A stretch of 42,312 nt of DNA, taken from positions 1 through 42,312 of the forward strand of contig JAJZWS010000024.1 in assembly GCA_021846565.1 (NCBI GenBank), read 5' to 3'. A program made the translations under genes and the position numbers. The stretch comes from Bacillota bacterium. GTDB lineage: Bacteria; Bacillota; Sulfobacillia; Sulfobacillales; JAIMBI01. The first letter of the stretch is position 1, and each line of letters begins with the position of its first letter. A model generated the notes under the pieces. It was not told the DNA's origin. It searched no databases and worked only from the letters and a program-made list of their open reading frames with translations. Shown piece after piece: positions 7,707 to 16,512 of this stretch.

Positions 7707-8834
7707 CTACAAAGACCCACCCTGCCCCGGTCTTAACGTGAAATCCTCGTTCGGATAACGATGCGGCGACAGGTGCGATGATGGCGGCACCATCCCCAAC
7801 GCCATCTCGGCAGCGAATTCTCCGATGGCGGGGCCCCGTTTAATGCCGAATCCGTTGTCCCCACAAGCCACCCACACCCGGTCGCAAACCGGTCCGATGA
7901 GGGGGCGGCGATCAGGGGTGGCGCCGCAGAGTCCGGCCCACGAGCGACGAAGGCGCGCCTGCGCCCCGTACGAGGAGAGACTCATCACCCCTTCCGCCAC
8001 CGACTGCTCAAACTCAGGGTCTCCGGTGGTTCGATACGCATCGGGATCATGCTCCCATAGTTGGGTCCCATCTCCGACTAACACATTGCGCGGTCCATCC
8101 GGTACGATATACATATCGGTGGCCATATCCCGCACGATGGGCAGATGATATCCTGATGGAAATTCTAATGAGGCCAACTGCGTTCGGTAGGGGCGAAACG
8201 GGAGATCCATCCCGGCCGTTTGCAGCAACTTTCGCGTCCATGTCCCCGTCGCCAGCAGCACCCTCGCGGCATGGATCGTGTCGTTGGGACCCTGGAGCTG
8301 AACTTCCCGGTCGTCAACCCGCAGGGTGGCCACTGGGTACGACAGCTTGACCGTCAGACCGAGCGTCTTGGCCATGCCCAAGACGGCAAAGGCGTAAGCC
8401 GTTGGATTCACGTGCCAATCACGCGGGGTCCATACGCCAAATATCGGGTGCGCCACGCGGTCCAACTCGGGAAAGCGGCGACGAATCTCCTCAGCCGACC
8501 ACACCTCGACCGGAATCCCGCGCTCCCTGAGGCTCCCCTCGTGTTCTGCCACTTGACCCTGGTAGCTCGGAGGGAAGAGTGAGAGCATCCCATGCTCCCG
8601 AATCATGGTCTGGTCGCCGCTTGCAGACTGGGCTTCGCGAAACAGCGCCCGGCTGCGCTGCACCCACCGCTGGTCGTCGGGGGTGGCCACCATATCCGAC
8701 ACGATTGCCCCCGACTTGGCACTGCTCTCGCTGGCCACCGCCGGACGAGATTCGAGCAGCAGCACCGAGCCTTGCTCTGCCCTTACCGCCGCCAGAGCAG
8801 CCGCGACACCCCAAACGCCGCCTCCGACAACCAC
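7707..8834 (-). CDS. DAO-type FAD-dependent oxidoreductase (glycine/D-amino acid oxidase family)
   Basis: Flavoprotein of the DAO family, which oxidises amines such as glycine, sarcosine or D-amino acids. The dinucleotide-binding motif opens the protein (VVGGGVWG), followed by LLLESR at the end of the second strand, SAKSGAIVSDM for flavin contact, and the C-terminal GLCGATPDRRPLIGPV and GDNGFGIKRGPAIGE blocks. The GTG at 8834 lies inside the first beta-strand of the fold: residues YNL just upstream are in frame and look native, but no ATG, GTG or TTG exists before the in-frame stop. See the upstream mini-frame. No operon partner; convergent with the APC permease. Substrate unknown. Confidence 0.85.
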   Translation of the reverse strand: MVVGGGVWGVAAALAAVRAEQGSVLLLESRPAVASESSAKSGAIVSDMVATPDDQRWVQRSRALFREAQSASGDQTMIREHGMLSLFPPSYQGQVAEHEGSLRERGIPVEVWSAEEIRRRFPELDRVAHPIFGVWTPRDWHVNPTAYAFAVLGMAKTLGLTVKLSYPVATLRVDDREVQLQGPNDTIHAARVLLATGTWTRKLLQTAGMDLPFRPYRTQLASLEFPSGYHLPIVRDMATDMYIVPDGPRNVLVGDGTQLWEHDPDAYRTTGDPEFEQSVAEGVMSLSSYGAQARLRRSWAGLCGATPDRRPLIGPVCDRVWVACGDNGFGIKRGPAIGEFAAEMALGMVPPSSHLSPHRYPNEDFTLRPGQGGSL

Positions 8835-8869
8835 TAAGTTGTACGCGTCGCAACACCTCGCATCCTCAT
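8834..8869 (-). other. Eleven-codon mini-frame overlapping the oxidoreductase start
   Basis: ATG 8869 opens an 11-codon frame (MRMRGVATRTT) whose TAG stop (8836-8834) shares a base with the GTG of the oxidoreductase (TAGTG). An AGGG stretch precedes the ATG. This geometry fits translational coupling of a leader peptide, or alternatively marks a one-base frameshift that separated the true start from the gene. Confidence 0.3.
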
Positions 8870-9484
8870 GCCCTGTCCCGCCGCCGTTCCCTCAGCGGAT
8901 GCGGCTCCGGGGTTCCGTCCGAGACGAATGCCGCGGGAAGTCTCCTCAATGCGTGAGCCTGGCCTCAGGATAGCACCCCACCAGGCACCCGACGCACTCC
9001 ACGCCGCTTGATCCGCGAAAACATCCCGCAAGCTCCTGAGTGCTCGAAGCACCGGGCCGGCACAGGATGGCACGGCAGGCGGCCATTCCAGCGGACGTGG
9101 GCCGATATCCTGGTGCTGGCGGGTCACCTCGCTCCCTGTCCGTGGACGCGTCGGGTGGAGCAGCGCACCTCTGCCCCGCGACGTTGGGTACTCTCGCTCG
9201 GAGCACCGTGGCGTCGGGTACAATACTGGTGGTGCGGATCTCATGGCCGATGTCTTTCGGACGCATGTCCCTCTGTGGGAGCTGTTGCGCCTCATGTTGT
9301 TTGCGCTCGGCGCGAAGGCTTTTCGGCAGCCGCCGGTGGACTGCGCACCGTTCCCGTTCCTGGTGGGCTCCCCCGGGCCCGCACCCTGGGACCTTTCTTG
9401 CGGGCGCCCGCCCCCGGACGACAGAGCGGGAACCGACGTCCGCTCCCACCGGAGGCGACGGCGGCCGAGAACGGCGGTGATCAG
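8870..9484. other. Intergenic region with possible relic sequence
   Basis: About 615 bases between the divergent oxidoreductase and MFS genes. A TACAAT lies at about 9220, 22 bases before an ATG (9243) whose first 28 residues (MADVFRTHVPLWELLRLMLF...) look protein-like, but that frame soon turns into low-complexity arginine/proline sequence. It could be the start of a decayed regulator; I cannot assign it. Confidence 0.3.
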
Positions 9485-10654
9485 GTGAGGACCGCTTGGT
9501 TTGGTTTGCTCGCCGCGTCAGGACTGGAAGCGTTCTTTCTCCTCGTGATGGCTGCGTATGCCCCACTGTATGTCATGGAGCGCTTGCACGGGTCGTACTT
9601 CGTGGCCAGCCAGTCGGTCGCCTGGCCGTACCTCGCCACCTTTCTCGGATCAAACCTGTGGGGGGCTCAGTCCCGACGCCTTGGACTGGACCGCCTGGTG
9701 CTCATCGGTCTAGTAGGTTACTTTGGCCTCGGTCTGGTGGCGTTGCTGGCACGCACGGCGTGGACGCTGGTTGCCGGCCTCGGGCTCCTGACCTGCTTGT
9801 CCTCCGCCCTGGCGCCGGCGGCAATGGCGGCCATGACGCGCGCCGGCGGGGCCATGGGCAATCGGCTCGCCCTGCGCGTGCGCTGGCAAAGCGTGGGGTG
9901 GATCGTATCGGGCGTTTCGGCGGGATATCTCTACGGCCTGGGGCGCTATGGCTGGCCGCTGACTCTGGCCCTGTCAGGCACCCTCGCGCTCTTGCTGGCC
10001 GCCGTGCTGGCGGCGAGGCACGATCGGGATGGGGTTCTGGCACGCTCCCCCCGCTCTCCCTCGCAAACCAGCACGTGGCGAGGCCTCATGCCCCTGCTGG
10101 TCGTGGTCGTGCCGGTGTTTCTTGTGACGGCAGGGAATGAAGGCTTTTTTGCCTCCTTCTCCCTGTATCTGCGCTACATTCGACTCCCTATCGCTTGGGT
10201 GGGCTGGTCCGCCGCGATCAGCACGGGGGTGGGAGCACTCTCGGTGGGCTGGGTCGGCCGGTTCGCCGACCGCACGGGTGGCCGGGCCGTGTTGGGCTAC
10301 GTGCTGATCGGGTACGCCGTCATGTATAGCGCTATCGCGGTATCCCATTCTGCGGTGGTGGCAGTGCTGGCGTTCTCCTTGCCTCTCTACCCGTTCTTGA
10401 TGGTGGGCAGCCAGCGTGCCGCGGCGGAACGGGTGGCCCTGCACCACCACGGCGCGGCGATGGGGTTCGTCAACGGCCTGGCCGGGCTCGCGACGGCCGT
10501 CGGGATCAGCATCATGGGTTTGGGCGACACGCGTTTTGGGCCGGCCTTCGAGCCGTGGGGGGCCACGATCCTGGTTCTCCTGGCGATTGCCGCCCTGGCA
10601 CTGTTCGCCGTGCTGGGGCCGCGGACCGAAGACCCCTTGCGCAACACAAGCTAA
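9485..10654 (+). CDS. Major facilitator superfamily transporter
   Basis: 389-residue membrane protein with about 12 hydrophobic helices in two halves joined by a polar loop (about residues 178-197, DRDGVLARSPRSPSQTSTWR). The loop after helix 2 (WGAQSRRLGLDR) and its counterpart in the second half (GRFADRTGGRAVLG) match the MFS signature G-x-x-x-D/R-R-x-G-R. The C-terminal half has the typical AAMGFVNGLAGLATAVG helix. Start taken at GTG 9485, where similarity to the first helix begins; the binding site (GGCGGTGA) is weak. Sequence upstream in the same frame (9008-9484) is not MFS-like. Drug or metabolite exporter; substrate cannot be told. Convergent with the racemase/OSB-synthase homologue. 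Confidence 0.88.
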   Translation: MRTAWFGLLAASGLEAFFLLVMAAYAPLYVMERLHGSYFVASQSVAWPYLATFLGSNLWGAQSRRLGLDRLVLIGLVGYFGLGLVALLARTAWTLVAGLGLLTCLSSALAPAAMAAMTRAGGAMGNRLALRVRWQSVGWIVSGVSAGYLYGLGRYGWPLTLALSGTLALLLAAVLAARHDRDGVLARSPRSPSQTSTWRGLMPLLVVVVPVFLVTAGNEGFFASFSLYLRYIRLPIAWVGWSAAISTGVGALSVGWVGRFADRTGGRAVLGYVLIGYAVMYSAIAVSHSAVVAVLAFSLPLYPFLMVGSQRAAAERVALHHHGAAMGFVNGLAGLATAVGISIMGLGDTRFGPAFEPWGATILVLLAIAALALFAVLGPRTEDPLRNTS

Positions 10655-10655
10655 C

Positions 10656-10678
10656 GGCCACCCCGCGCGAGGGTGGTC
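10656..10678. terminator. Hairpin between convergent genes
   Basis: GGCCACCC (10656-10663) and GGGTGGTC (10671-10678) form an 8-pair stem with one G-T wobble and a 7-base loop, directly after the MFS stop codon. There is no T-run, so it is a weak terminator candidate. Confidence 0.35.
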
Positions 10679-10802
10679 GTCCCCGGCGTGCGATGCGGAC
10701 GCCTCCCACACTGCCTCAGCCGTTTGCCTGTGAGGCTAACGGCCCGGCACGGGGTCCATCCGATGGGCCGTCATCCTGGGCTATCCAATCGCCCCATGCG
10801 GC

Positions 10803-11936
10803 CTAGCGGGGCTGAATCTCTTCATGACCGGTCCGATAGCGCTGCAGGCGGGCCCCATCGGGCGCCACGCCAATTCCCGGGCCGGTCGGCACCATGAGCG
10901 TTCCGCGGTCCGTCAGCCGAAACGGCGGGTCGATAAGGTCCTCCGCAAAGTAGCGGTCGGACGCTGACGTGTCACCCGGCAGCACGAAGTTTGCCAGCGT
11001 GGTCAGGTGCAGATTGCCCGCCCGCCCAATCCCAGACTCCAGCATGCCCCCACACCAGACGGGGATGCCGTGCGCAGCCGCGATGTCATGAATGGCGCGC
11101 GCTTCGGCGAATCCCCCCACTCGGCCGGGCTTGATGTTGATGACGCGACAGGCAGCGATCTCGATGGCCTTTCGGGCATCCTCGCGCGTGCGAATGGATT
11201 CGTCCAGGCATACCGGGGTTTGGATGGCGCGCTGCAGGGTCGCATGATCGATGATGTCGTCCTCGGCTAGCGGCTGTTCCACCATCATAAGATCCAGTTG
11301 GTCCAGTTCCTTGAGCAGGGGGAGCTGGTCCAAGGTGTACGCGGAATTGGCGTCCGCCATTATCGGGGTGTCTGGCAAGGCTTCGCGGACCGCCGCCAGC
11401 GGGACGATGTCCATTCCGGGCCGAATTTTAATCTTGAGCCGCCGGTAACCCTGAGCCCAAAAATCCCGGGCCAGCGCGACCAAGTCGGCCGTGGTGGGCT
11501 GAATTCCGATCGAGACCCCGACGGGAATATCGGTGCGCGACCCGCCCAGCAGCTGATGGAGGGGTATCCCCGCTCGCCGGGCGAACCAGTCCCACACGGC
11601 CATCTCCAGGGCCGCCTTTGCCATCCGATTTCCGCGAAATGGTCGGAATCGGCGGCCCACATCCTCGGGTTGGACGATTGGGCCGGCAAACAGCCGTGGG
11701 GCCAATAGGTCCACAATCACGTGGTGAACGGTCTGGTTGGTCTCCTCGCTGTAGAGCGGCTCGTCGGTGGCAACCGTCTCGGCGTAGCCGGAAATGCCGT
11801 CCGCGTGCACCCCGACCACGTAGAACCTGCGCTCCAACTCTCTCCCGTACGACGTCTCGAAGGGGGCCTTCAGCGGCAGCATCACCTGGTCCAAGGTGAT
11901 GCGCTCCAGCGTTAAGGCATCTGCCGAGCCATCCAT
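10803..11936 (-). CDS. Enolase-superfamily N-acylamino acid racemase / o-succinylbenzoate synthase
   Basis: 377-residue member of the muconate-lactonising subgroup of the enolase superfamily. All catalytic residues are present: KxK at Lys168/Lys170 (RLKIKI), metal ligands Asp195 (MADANSAY), Glu220 (MMVEQPL) and Asp245 (CLDESI), and the opposite-face base Lys269 (NIKPGRVGG). Two lysines on opposite faces are what a 1,1-proton-transfer racemase needs, and the same active site makes o-succinylbenzoate for menaquinone. The GNAT gene upstream ends 6 bases before this ATG, the pairing known from N-succinylamino acid racemase operons, so racemase is the better guess; no other men gene is in the window. 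The hydrolase that completes that pathway is absent. Confidence 0.88.
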   Translation of the reverse strand: MDGSADALTLERITLDQVMLPLKAPFETSYGRELERRFYVVGVHADGISGYAETVATDEPLYSEETNQTVHHVIVDLLAPRLFAGPIVQPEDVGRRFRPFRGNRMAKAALEMAVWDWFARRAGIPLHQLLGGSRTDIPVGVSIGIQPTTADLVALARDFWAQGYRRLKIKIRPGMDIVPLAAVREALPDTPIMADANSAYTLDQLPLLKELDQLDLMMVEQPLAEDDIIDHATLQRAIQTPVCLDESIRTREDARKAIEIAACRVINIKPGRVGGFAEARAIHDIAAAHGIPVWCGGMLESGIGRAGNLHLTTLANFVLPGDTSASDRYFAEDLIDPPFRLTDRGTLMVPTGPGIGVAPDGARLQRYRTGHEEIQPR

Positions 11937-11942
11937 GCAATC

Positions 11943-12686
11943 CTACCCCTCTCGCGAAGCGTTCAGATCCGCTGCGGGCCGCAGCACGTAGCAGGGGACA
12001 TCCGACCATTCGAAACCCGCCACCACCCAGCCTTGGGCGAAGGCTGTCTGAAACTGCCGACGCACGTCCAATAGCGTCGCCCGTACCTTGCCCGGGTCTT
12101 GTTGCAACAACGCCTCGATGTCTCTCGGCACCCGAATCCGCTGCTCCCCGGGTCCCTCTGGGAGTGGCGGTCCCTCTGCGCCAACCGGCCACTCCACGAA
12201 GAGGCGATCCGTCGGATAGCCCTGGGTCAGCGATGTGTCGAGGATCCCATAATAGTCTTCATAGTAGGCCACCACGCGGGCGTTCAAGTGTTGAAGGTTG
12301 AACCAGGCATTCCGCGCTCGGAGCGGGTCGAACGTCCACCCGATGCGGGAGTAGCCAGCACGCCGGGCCCAGTCCCGCTGACGCTCCTTCAACCGCCTCC
12401 CGATGCCGCGGCTGCGCCACGCGCTCAGAACGCCGGTCAGATCCGAATGCAGATACCACCCCCGCCGATCCCGAGCCGGCAGCGCAACCGCCAACCCCAC
12501 CCAGTCATCCGGAGCGTCAACCGGAGCCGCCACCCACACGGCTCCACCGTGGTCTGCCCAGACACGCAGGACGGATGGCGGCGTTGGCTGCGGATTGTGC
12601 CAGATACGCTGTTCGAATGTTGGCACACGGCGAAGGTCGTCGTTCCCGAGAATTTCGCGAACTTGAATCGCCGGAGTTGGGTCCAC
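11943..12686 (-). CDS. GNAT-family N-acyltransferase (COG3375-like), partner of the racemase
   Basis: 247-residue protein with a GNAT acyl-CoA-binding core: VGLAVALPARDRRGWYLHSDLTG is the central strand pair and WRSRGIGRRLKERQRDWAR is the R/Q-x-x-G-x-G/A pyrophosphate loop and helix. The long C-terminal part (FNLQHLNARVVAYYEDYYG onward) is typical of the family encoded beside N-succinylamino acid racemases, where it acylates D-amino acids from succinyl-CoA. I start it at GTG 12686, since AAGGGAGG lies 7 bases upstream; the ATG at 12728 and the 12845 start have no comparable site. It is the first gene of a two-gene operon, ending 6 bases before the racemase ATG. Donor and acceptor are inferred from context, not from residues. 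Confidence 0.82.
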   Translation of the reverse strand: MDPTPAIQVREILGNDDLRRVPTFEQRIWHNPQPTPPSVLRVWADHGGAVWVAAPVDAPDDWVGLAVALPARDRRGWYLHSDLTGVLSAWRSRGIGRRLKERQRDWARRAGYSRIGWTFDPLRARNAWFNLQHLNARVVAYYEDYYGILDTSLTQGYPTDRLFVEWPVGAEGPPLPEGPGEQRIRVPRDIEALLQQDPGKVRATLLDVRRQFQTAFAQGWVVAGFEWSDVPCYVLRPAADLNASREG

Positions 12687-12944
12687 GACCGGCCCTCCCT
12701 TCAGGAATACGTCCCACCGCGAGTCCATGCGATCCACCAAGACCCGGATGGCACACTGCGCCAGCGCATTCTGCGGCCGGGGGCTCGATCGTGCTTCCGC
12801 CCGATGCCTGGTGATAATCTTCCGCCGCCGCCCCGCCCACGTCAACCGGAGAGCTCAAGCTTCCGCCTCACGCGGCGGTCCGGGTCGCGGCGGTGGGCCG
12901 GCCCCTTCAAGTCCTGGCGTGTCTGGCACATGGGTTCTGACAAT

Positions 12945-13336
12945 GTCCAAATCACCGCGCAGGAGGCGGAGCGGAACCGCCTGCGAGCGCGTGCGGACAA
13001 GCTGGCCGGGTCTTCGGCGGCCAAGGACCGGCAGCATCCGTCGCGTCCACCGGGTCCGACTCAAACTGGATGGCCGCCCGGCCAAGAGGCAAGCGAAAGT
13101 CAAGCGCTGGCTTTCTGAAGCAGTACGCAACGTCTTGCCGTCGCATCGGGAGCGCCCCGCGTGGAGACGGGGCACGCCGACCCGGTCCGGACGTGCCCCA
13201 GGGGCGGCGACGGCCACAAGGCCAACGGCATGGGGAGCGCTTCCCCTGCCCGCACTGCGGGTTTGCCGGCCGTGTCGATACGGTAGGCGCCGCAAACGTG
13301 GAATGCCGGTACACCGATCCGGAACCGCGGGAGTGA
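12945..13336 (+). pseudogene. Decayed TnpB-like (IS200/IS605 OrfB) transposase-associated nuclease
   Basis: Only the C-terminal zinc-ribbon region is recognisable. In one frame 13190-13240 reads TCPRGGDGHKANG, and after a frame change 13228-13336 reads GERFPCPHCGF then AGRVDTVGAANV and a stop. In intact TnpB this is CPxCG...GERFxCPxCGFxGHADxVGAxN. The second Cys of the first pair is now Gly, and His-Ala of HAD is Arg-Val. Upstream sequence from about 12945 is basic and frame-broken and assigned only by position. No RuvC catalytic block and no tnpA are found. A dead relic. Confidence 0.6.
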
Positions 13337-13367
13337 ATTGGGGTCTTCACACGGAAGAAGATGCGCG

Positions 13368-13768
13368 ATGGTACGGAAGATCTGGCAAGAGATTTTCGAG
13401 CACAGGGAGTTGCTTTTCACCCGATGGCGTGGCGGGCCTCTGGGGCTGGGAGGGTTCGGGCGCTCACCGGCACCGTGCCCCTGGGCTCCGTGACGCTGGC
13501 GGCGCTCGTGCTGTCCGGTGTGTTCAACGGGCTCATCAACGTCATGTGGACGACGTTCCTGCCCTCCCTGGCGCCCAGGGCCGGTCGTGTATTCGCGCTC
13601 ATCGGAACCCGCGCCAGCCTCTGCTGCTGGCCGGCATAGCGCCAACACGGGCCTGCTGGCCTAGATCGGTCCAGGGCGAACCCTGGTGGCGGTGGCAAGG
13701 CGCTGGACGCCGTGGTGTTCCGGCACACTCGGACGGAACCGGCGCTCAGGCACGAGCTGGCCCGCTGA
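13368..13768 (+). pseudogene. Remnant of an MFS transporter gene with internal deletion
   Basis: ATG 13368 opens MVRKIWQEIFEHRELLFTRW, plausible as a transporter N-terminus. In another frame 13466-13639 reads VTLAALVLSGVFNGLINVMW, then TTFLPSLAPRAGRVFALIG, the conserved helix and loop of the second half of MFS_3-type exporters. A third frame ends FRHTRTEPALRHELAR at a TGA (13766). The middle of the protein is missing and frames change at least twice, so this cannot be functional. It adjoins the TnpB relic, marking 12.9-13.8 kb as a decay zone. Confidence 0.5.
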
Positions 13769-13782
13769 CTCGCCCCGAGGCG

Positions 13783-15168
13783 TCAGGGCGCGGGTCTCGT
13801 TCGGTCCCGCCACGCATGGATGGGCCACATCGTGGAGCCTGCATGACGCACCGTCTCCACGTGACCGTCGCGGAAGTGAAACCGCACCAGCTCCCCCTCA
13901 GAGCCAAATCCGCTGGTCTCGACGATGCGGAGCGTGTCATCGTCAACAAACTCCAGCGCTTCGGGCGCGGTGAACGGCTCCCACGACCCCAGGTCCGCCG
14001 TCACCATCCGATTGCCCACCGCGACCAGCAGCATCTCCCCCCACAGGTTGGCGTAATGGCCTTCCAGGCGCCGTCCGTCGTGGACAGGCGCCGAGTCAGA
14101 CCGGTGCTCCTGAAAATAGCTGATGGCTTGGTAGATGCCCTTCACGATGCTGGCCGCGGGCCCGTCGGCGTTGGTCAGCGCCACCACCACCACGCCACTC
14201 TCGGGGTCCGCGGCCGACAGCGTGATGAATCCGGGAAATCCCCCGGAGTGCCCAAATAGACGCCGGTCCCCCGTAGGCTGGATCACCATCCCGAGCCCGT
14301 AGTCGGTGCGCTCTGTGGTACCCGGGGTCTTGGCCGTCCACGCGGTTCGCTGCATCTCTTTCTTCGACTCATCCGACAAAAGCTCCCCCGACCCCACCAT
14401 ATGCGCGGTGAAGTAGCGAGCAAGGTCGGCGGCGGTCGAGCAGAAGCCCGTCGCGGGCGACATGGCGTGGGTGCTAACATGCGGCAGGGCTTGGCGACGT
14501 TGGTTCTCGCGGCGGGAGTACCCGGTCGCGAGGTTCCTGCCCGGCGCATACTCCGGCGCCGTGTCGTGAAGCCCCAGGGGTTCCACGATGCGGTTCGTGA
14601 CAAACTGGTTGTACGGCTGCCCGGACACGCCCTCGACCACCAGCCCCAAAAGCGTGTAGCCATAGTTGGAGTACTTGAGCCGCGTGTTGTTCTCCAGCAC
14701 GAGGTCCGCCTCCTGCATCTCGGCCTGGAACCGGTCCGCGTCGGGAAAGGCTCGCTCCAGCTGCCAGTAGTCCGTATCGAACCCGTCGCGAATCACCCCT
14801 GCCCCGTGCGACAGCAACTGCCGCAAGGTGACGTATTGCCACCGCGGATCGCGGTGGCTGCGGAGCCAGGGCACATGCTGCGCCACCGGGTCATCCAGGC
14901 GGAGCCGACCCTCTTCCACCAGCAGCATCACCGCTGTGGCGGTGAACGTCTTCGAATGCGACGCCACCCGAAACTGATGGGCGGGTGTGAGCGACACTTT
15001 CCGATCCACATCCGCCCACCCATACGCCTGGTTCAACAGCAGCGATCCGCGGTGAGACACCGCCACCGCCAAACCCGGCAGATCCATACTGGCAAACCGG
15101 GCCGGCAGCCACGTCTGCAAAAACGCCACCGACTGCTCCAACGCACCGAGATTCGTGTTCCCGCTCAT
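13783..15168 (-). CDS. Beta-lactamase-fold serine hydrolase (class C / D-aminopeptidase-like)
   Basis: 461-residue cytoplasmic-looking protein (no signal peptide) of the beta-lactamase/penicillin-binding-protein-like family. The three active-site motifs are present: SxxK at Ser70-Lys73 (VASHSKTF), YxN at Tyr166-Asn168 (LKYSNYGYTLLG), and HSG at 307-309 (LFGHSGGFPG). The roughly 100-residue C-terminal extension (EGHYANLWGEMLLVAVGN...) is a beta-rich domain like that found after esterase and D-aminopeptidase members. Start ATG 15168 with AAAGGAG 7 bases upstream. It is the last gene of the acyl-CoA operon, 52 bases after the thiolase. Members hydrolyse esters, amides or D-amino-acid peptides; which applies here is unknown. 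Confidence 0.85.
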   Translation of the reverse strand: MSGNTNLGALEQSVAFLQTWLPARFASMDLPGLAVAVSHRGSLLLNQAYGWADVDRKVSLTPAHQFRVASHSKTFTATAVMLLVEEGRLRLDDPVAQHVPWLRSHRDPRWQYVTLRQLLSHGAGVIRDGFDTDYWQLERAFPDADRFQAEMQEADLVLENNTRLKYSNYGYTLLGLVVEGVSGQPYNQFVTNRIVEPLGLHDTAPEYAPGRNLATGYSRRENQRRQALPHVSTHAMSPATGFCSTAADLARYFTAHMVGSGELLSDESKKEMQRTAWTAKTPGTTERTDYGLGMVIQPTGDRRLFGHSGGFPGFITLSAADPESGVVVVALTNADGPAASIVKGIYQAISYFQEHRSDSAPVHDGRRLEGHYANLWGEMLLVAVGNRMVTADLGSWEPFTAPEALEFVDDDTLRIVETSGFGSEGELVRFHFRDGHVETVRHAGSTMWPIHAWRDRTRPAP

Positions 15169-15220
15169 GGTCGTGCTCCTTTAAGGATCGCGGTCGTTCT
15201 TGGGTCCGGGGATCCTCCCG

Positions 15221-16429
15221 CTACACGCGCTCGACCAAGGTCGCGATGCCCTGACCCACGCCGATGCACATCGTGGCCAGTCCGCGCCGGGCTCCCCGAT
15301 GCTTCATGGCATACAGCAGCGTGGTCAAAATCCGCGCCCCGCTGGCCCCCAGCGGATGGCCCAGCGCAATGGCGCCCCCGTTGACATTCAAACGCTCAGG
15401 ATCGAAAGGCAGCTCGCGCAACACCGACAGGCTCTGGGCGGCAAAAGCCTCGTTCAGCTCAACCAAATCGAGGCTCTCCATGTCCCATCCAGCCCGCCCC
15501 AGCGCCTGATGGGTGGCGGGAACCGGCCCGATGCCCATCACCGCGGGGTCCACACCGGCCACGCCGGTGGCCACCACGCGGGCCAGCGGCTCGGCGCCGT
15601 GTTCCCGGACCGCCCGCTCCGACATGAGAACCAGCGCCGCCGCCCCGTCATTGATGCCCGAGCTGTTGCCGGCGGTCACGGTGCCGCCGGCACGAAACGC
15701 GGGCTTCAGCCGGCTGAGCTGTTCGAGCGTGGTGTCGCGCCGGGGATGCTCGTCGGTGTCCACCCGCCTGGGGCCGGACCGACCCACGACCGGCACTGGC
15801 ACGAGCTCGTCCGCAAACAGGCCCGCGTCCTGGGCCGCCACCGCGCGGCGGTGCGACTCCAGGCTGAACGCATCCTGCTCTGCGCGGCCGACGCCATACC
15901 GTTCCGCCAGGTTCTCCGCCGTCTCCCCCATGCTGTAGGGATGGTACTGGGCCGCCAGCGCCGGATTGGTCATGCGCCACCCGATGGTTGTGTCGTACAT
16001 CGTCTGGTTGCCCCCGGCAAACCCGCGATCGGCCTTGGGCAGCACCCACGGGGCGCGGGTCATGCTCTCGACCCCCCCGGCCACGATGATGTCCCCCTCC
16101 CCACACCGTATCGCGTGAAACGCGTTGTTCACGGCTTCCAGCGACGATCCGCACAGGCGGTTCACCGTGGCTCCGGGCACCGTAACGGGAAAGCCGGCCA
16201 GCAGCAGCGCCATGCGTGCCACGTTGCGGTTGTCCTCCCCCGCCTGGTTGGCCGCCCCCATCTGCACATCGTCCACCGTCGCCGGATCCACGCCGGCCCG
16301 CTCCACCACGGCTTTTAACACCAGCGCCGCCAGATCGTCGGGCCGCACCGCCGCCAGGCTTCCCCGATAGCGGCCCACCGGCGTGCGCGCCGCCGCCACC
16401 ACAAACACATCCTGCAAGCGCTCGACCAT
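15221..16429 (-). CDS. Acetyl-CoA acyltransferase (degradative thiolase)
   Basis: 402-residue thiolase that cleaves 3-oxoacyl-CoA with CoA, releasing acetyl-CoA. Catalytic residues are seen: nucleophile Cys93 in [11 protein letters not shown], His358 in [10 protein letters not shown], and second Cys388 in MCIGVGQG. Loop sequences such as [13 protein letters not shown] and [10 protein letters not shown] are typical; overall it resembles 3-oxoadipyl-CoA/acetyl-CoA thiolases (PaaJ/PcaF type). ATG 16429 is chosen over 16645 because similarity starts there and an AAGAAGG lies just before. It follows the 3-hydroxyacyl-CoA dehydrogenase by 83 bases in the same operon, so it should act as the last step. 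Confidence 0.93.
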   Translation of the reverse strand: MVERLQDVFVVAAARTPVGRYRGSLAAVRPDDLAALVLKAVVERAGVDPATVDDVQMGAANQAGEDNRNVARMALLLAGFPVTVPGATVNRLCGSSLEAVNNAFHAIRCGEGDIIVAGGVESMTRAPWVLPKADRGFAGGNQTMYDTTIGWRMTNPALAAQYHPYSMGETAENLAERYGVGRAEQDAFSLESHRRAVAAQDAGLFADELVPVPVVGRSGPRRVDTDEHPRRDTTLEQLSRLKPAFRAGGTVTAGNSSGINDGAAALVLMSERAVREHGAEPLARVVATGVAGVDPAVMGIGPVPATHQALGRAGWDMESLDLVELNEAFAAQSLSVLRELPFDPERLNVNGGAIALGHPLGASGARILTTLLYAMKHRGARRGLATMCIGVGQGIATLVERV

Positions 16430-16512
16430 CCTCGACCTTCTTTCCGCTGTATCCCCCACTATCCCGCGGGTCCTGCTGTGCACCACTCCCGCACCGACCT
16501 TCGGCCCACGCG

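Noticed and set aside
9243-9488. Frame beginning MADVFRTHVPLWELLRLML with a TACAAT upstream
   Set aside because: The first 28 residues look protein-like and faintly recall the start of PucR-type regulators, but the rest is arginine/proline-rich and a switch of frame would be needed; not enough to call a gene or relic.
12814-12845. TTGACG and GATTAT upstream of the GNAT gene as a promoter
   Set aside because: Spacing is 20 bases, outside the normal range, and the -10 is weak.
12727-14259. Long plus-strand open frame of 510 codons
   Set aside because: It crosses the TnpB and MFS relics in the wrong frame for most of its length and then runs antisense to the beta-lactamase-fold gene; composition is that of a GC-rich shadow.
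14401-16318. Long plus-strand frames (327 and 372 codons) opposite the hydrolase and thiolase genes
   Set aside because: Antisense shadows of well-supported minus-strand genes; rich in Arg/His/Gln typical of reverse GC-rich frames.
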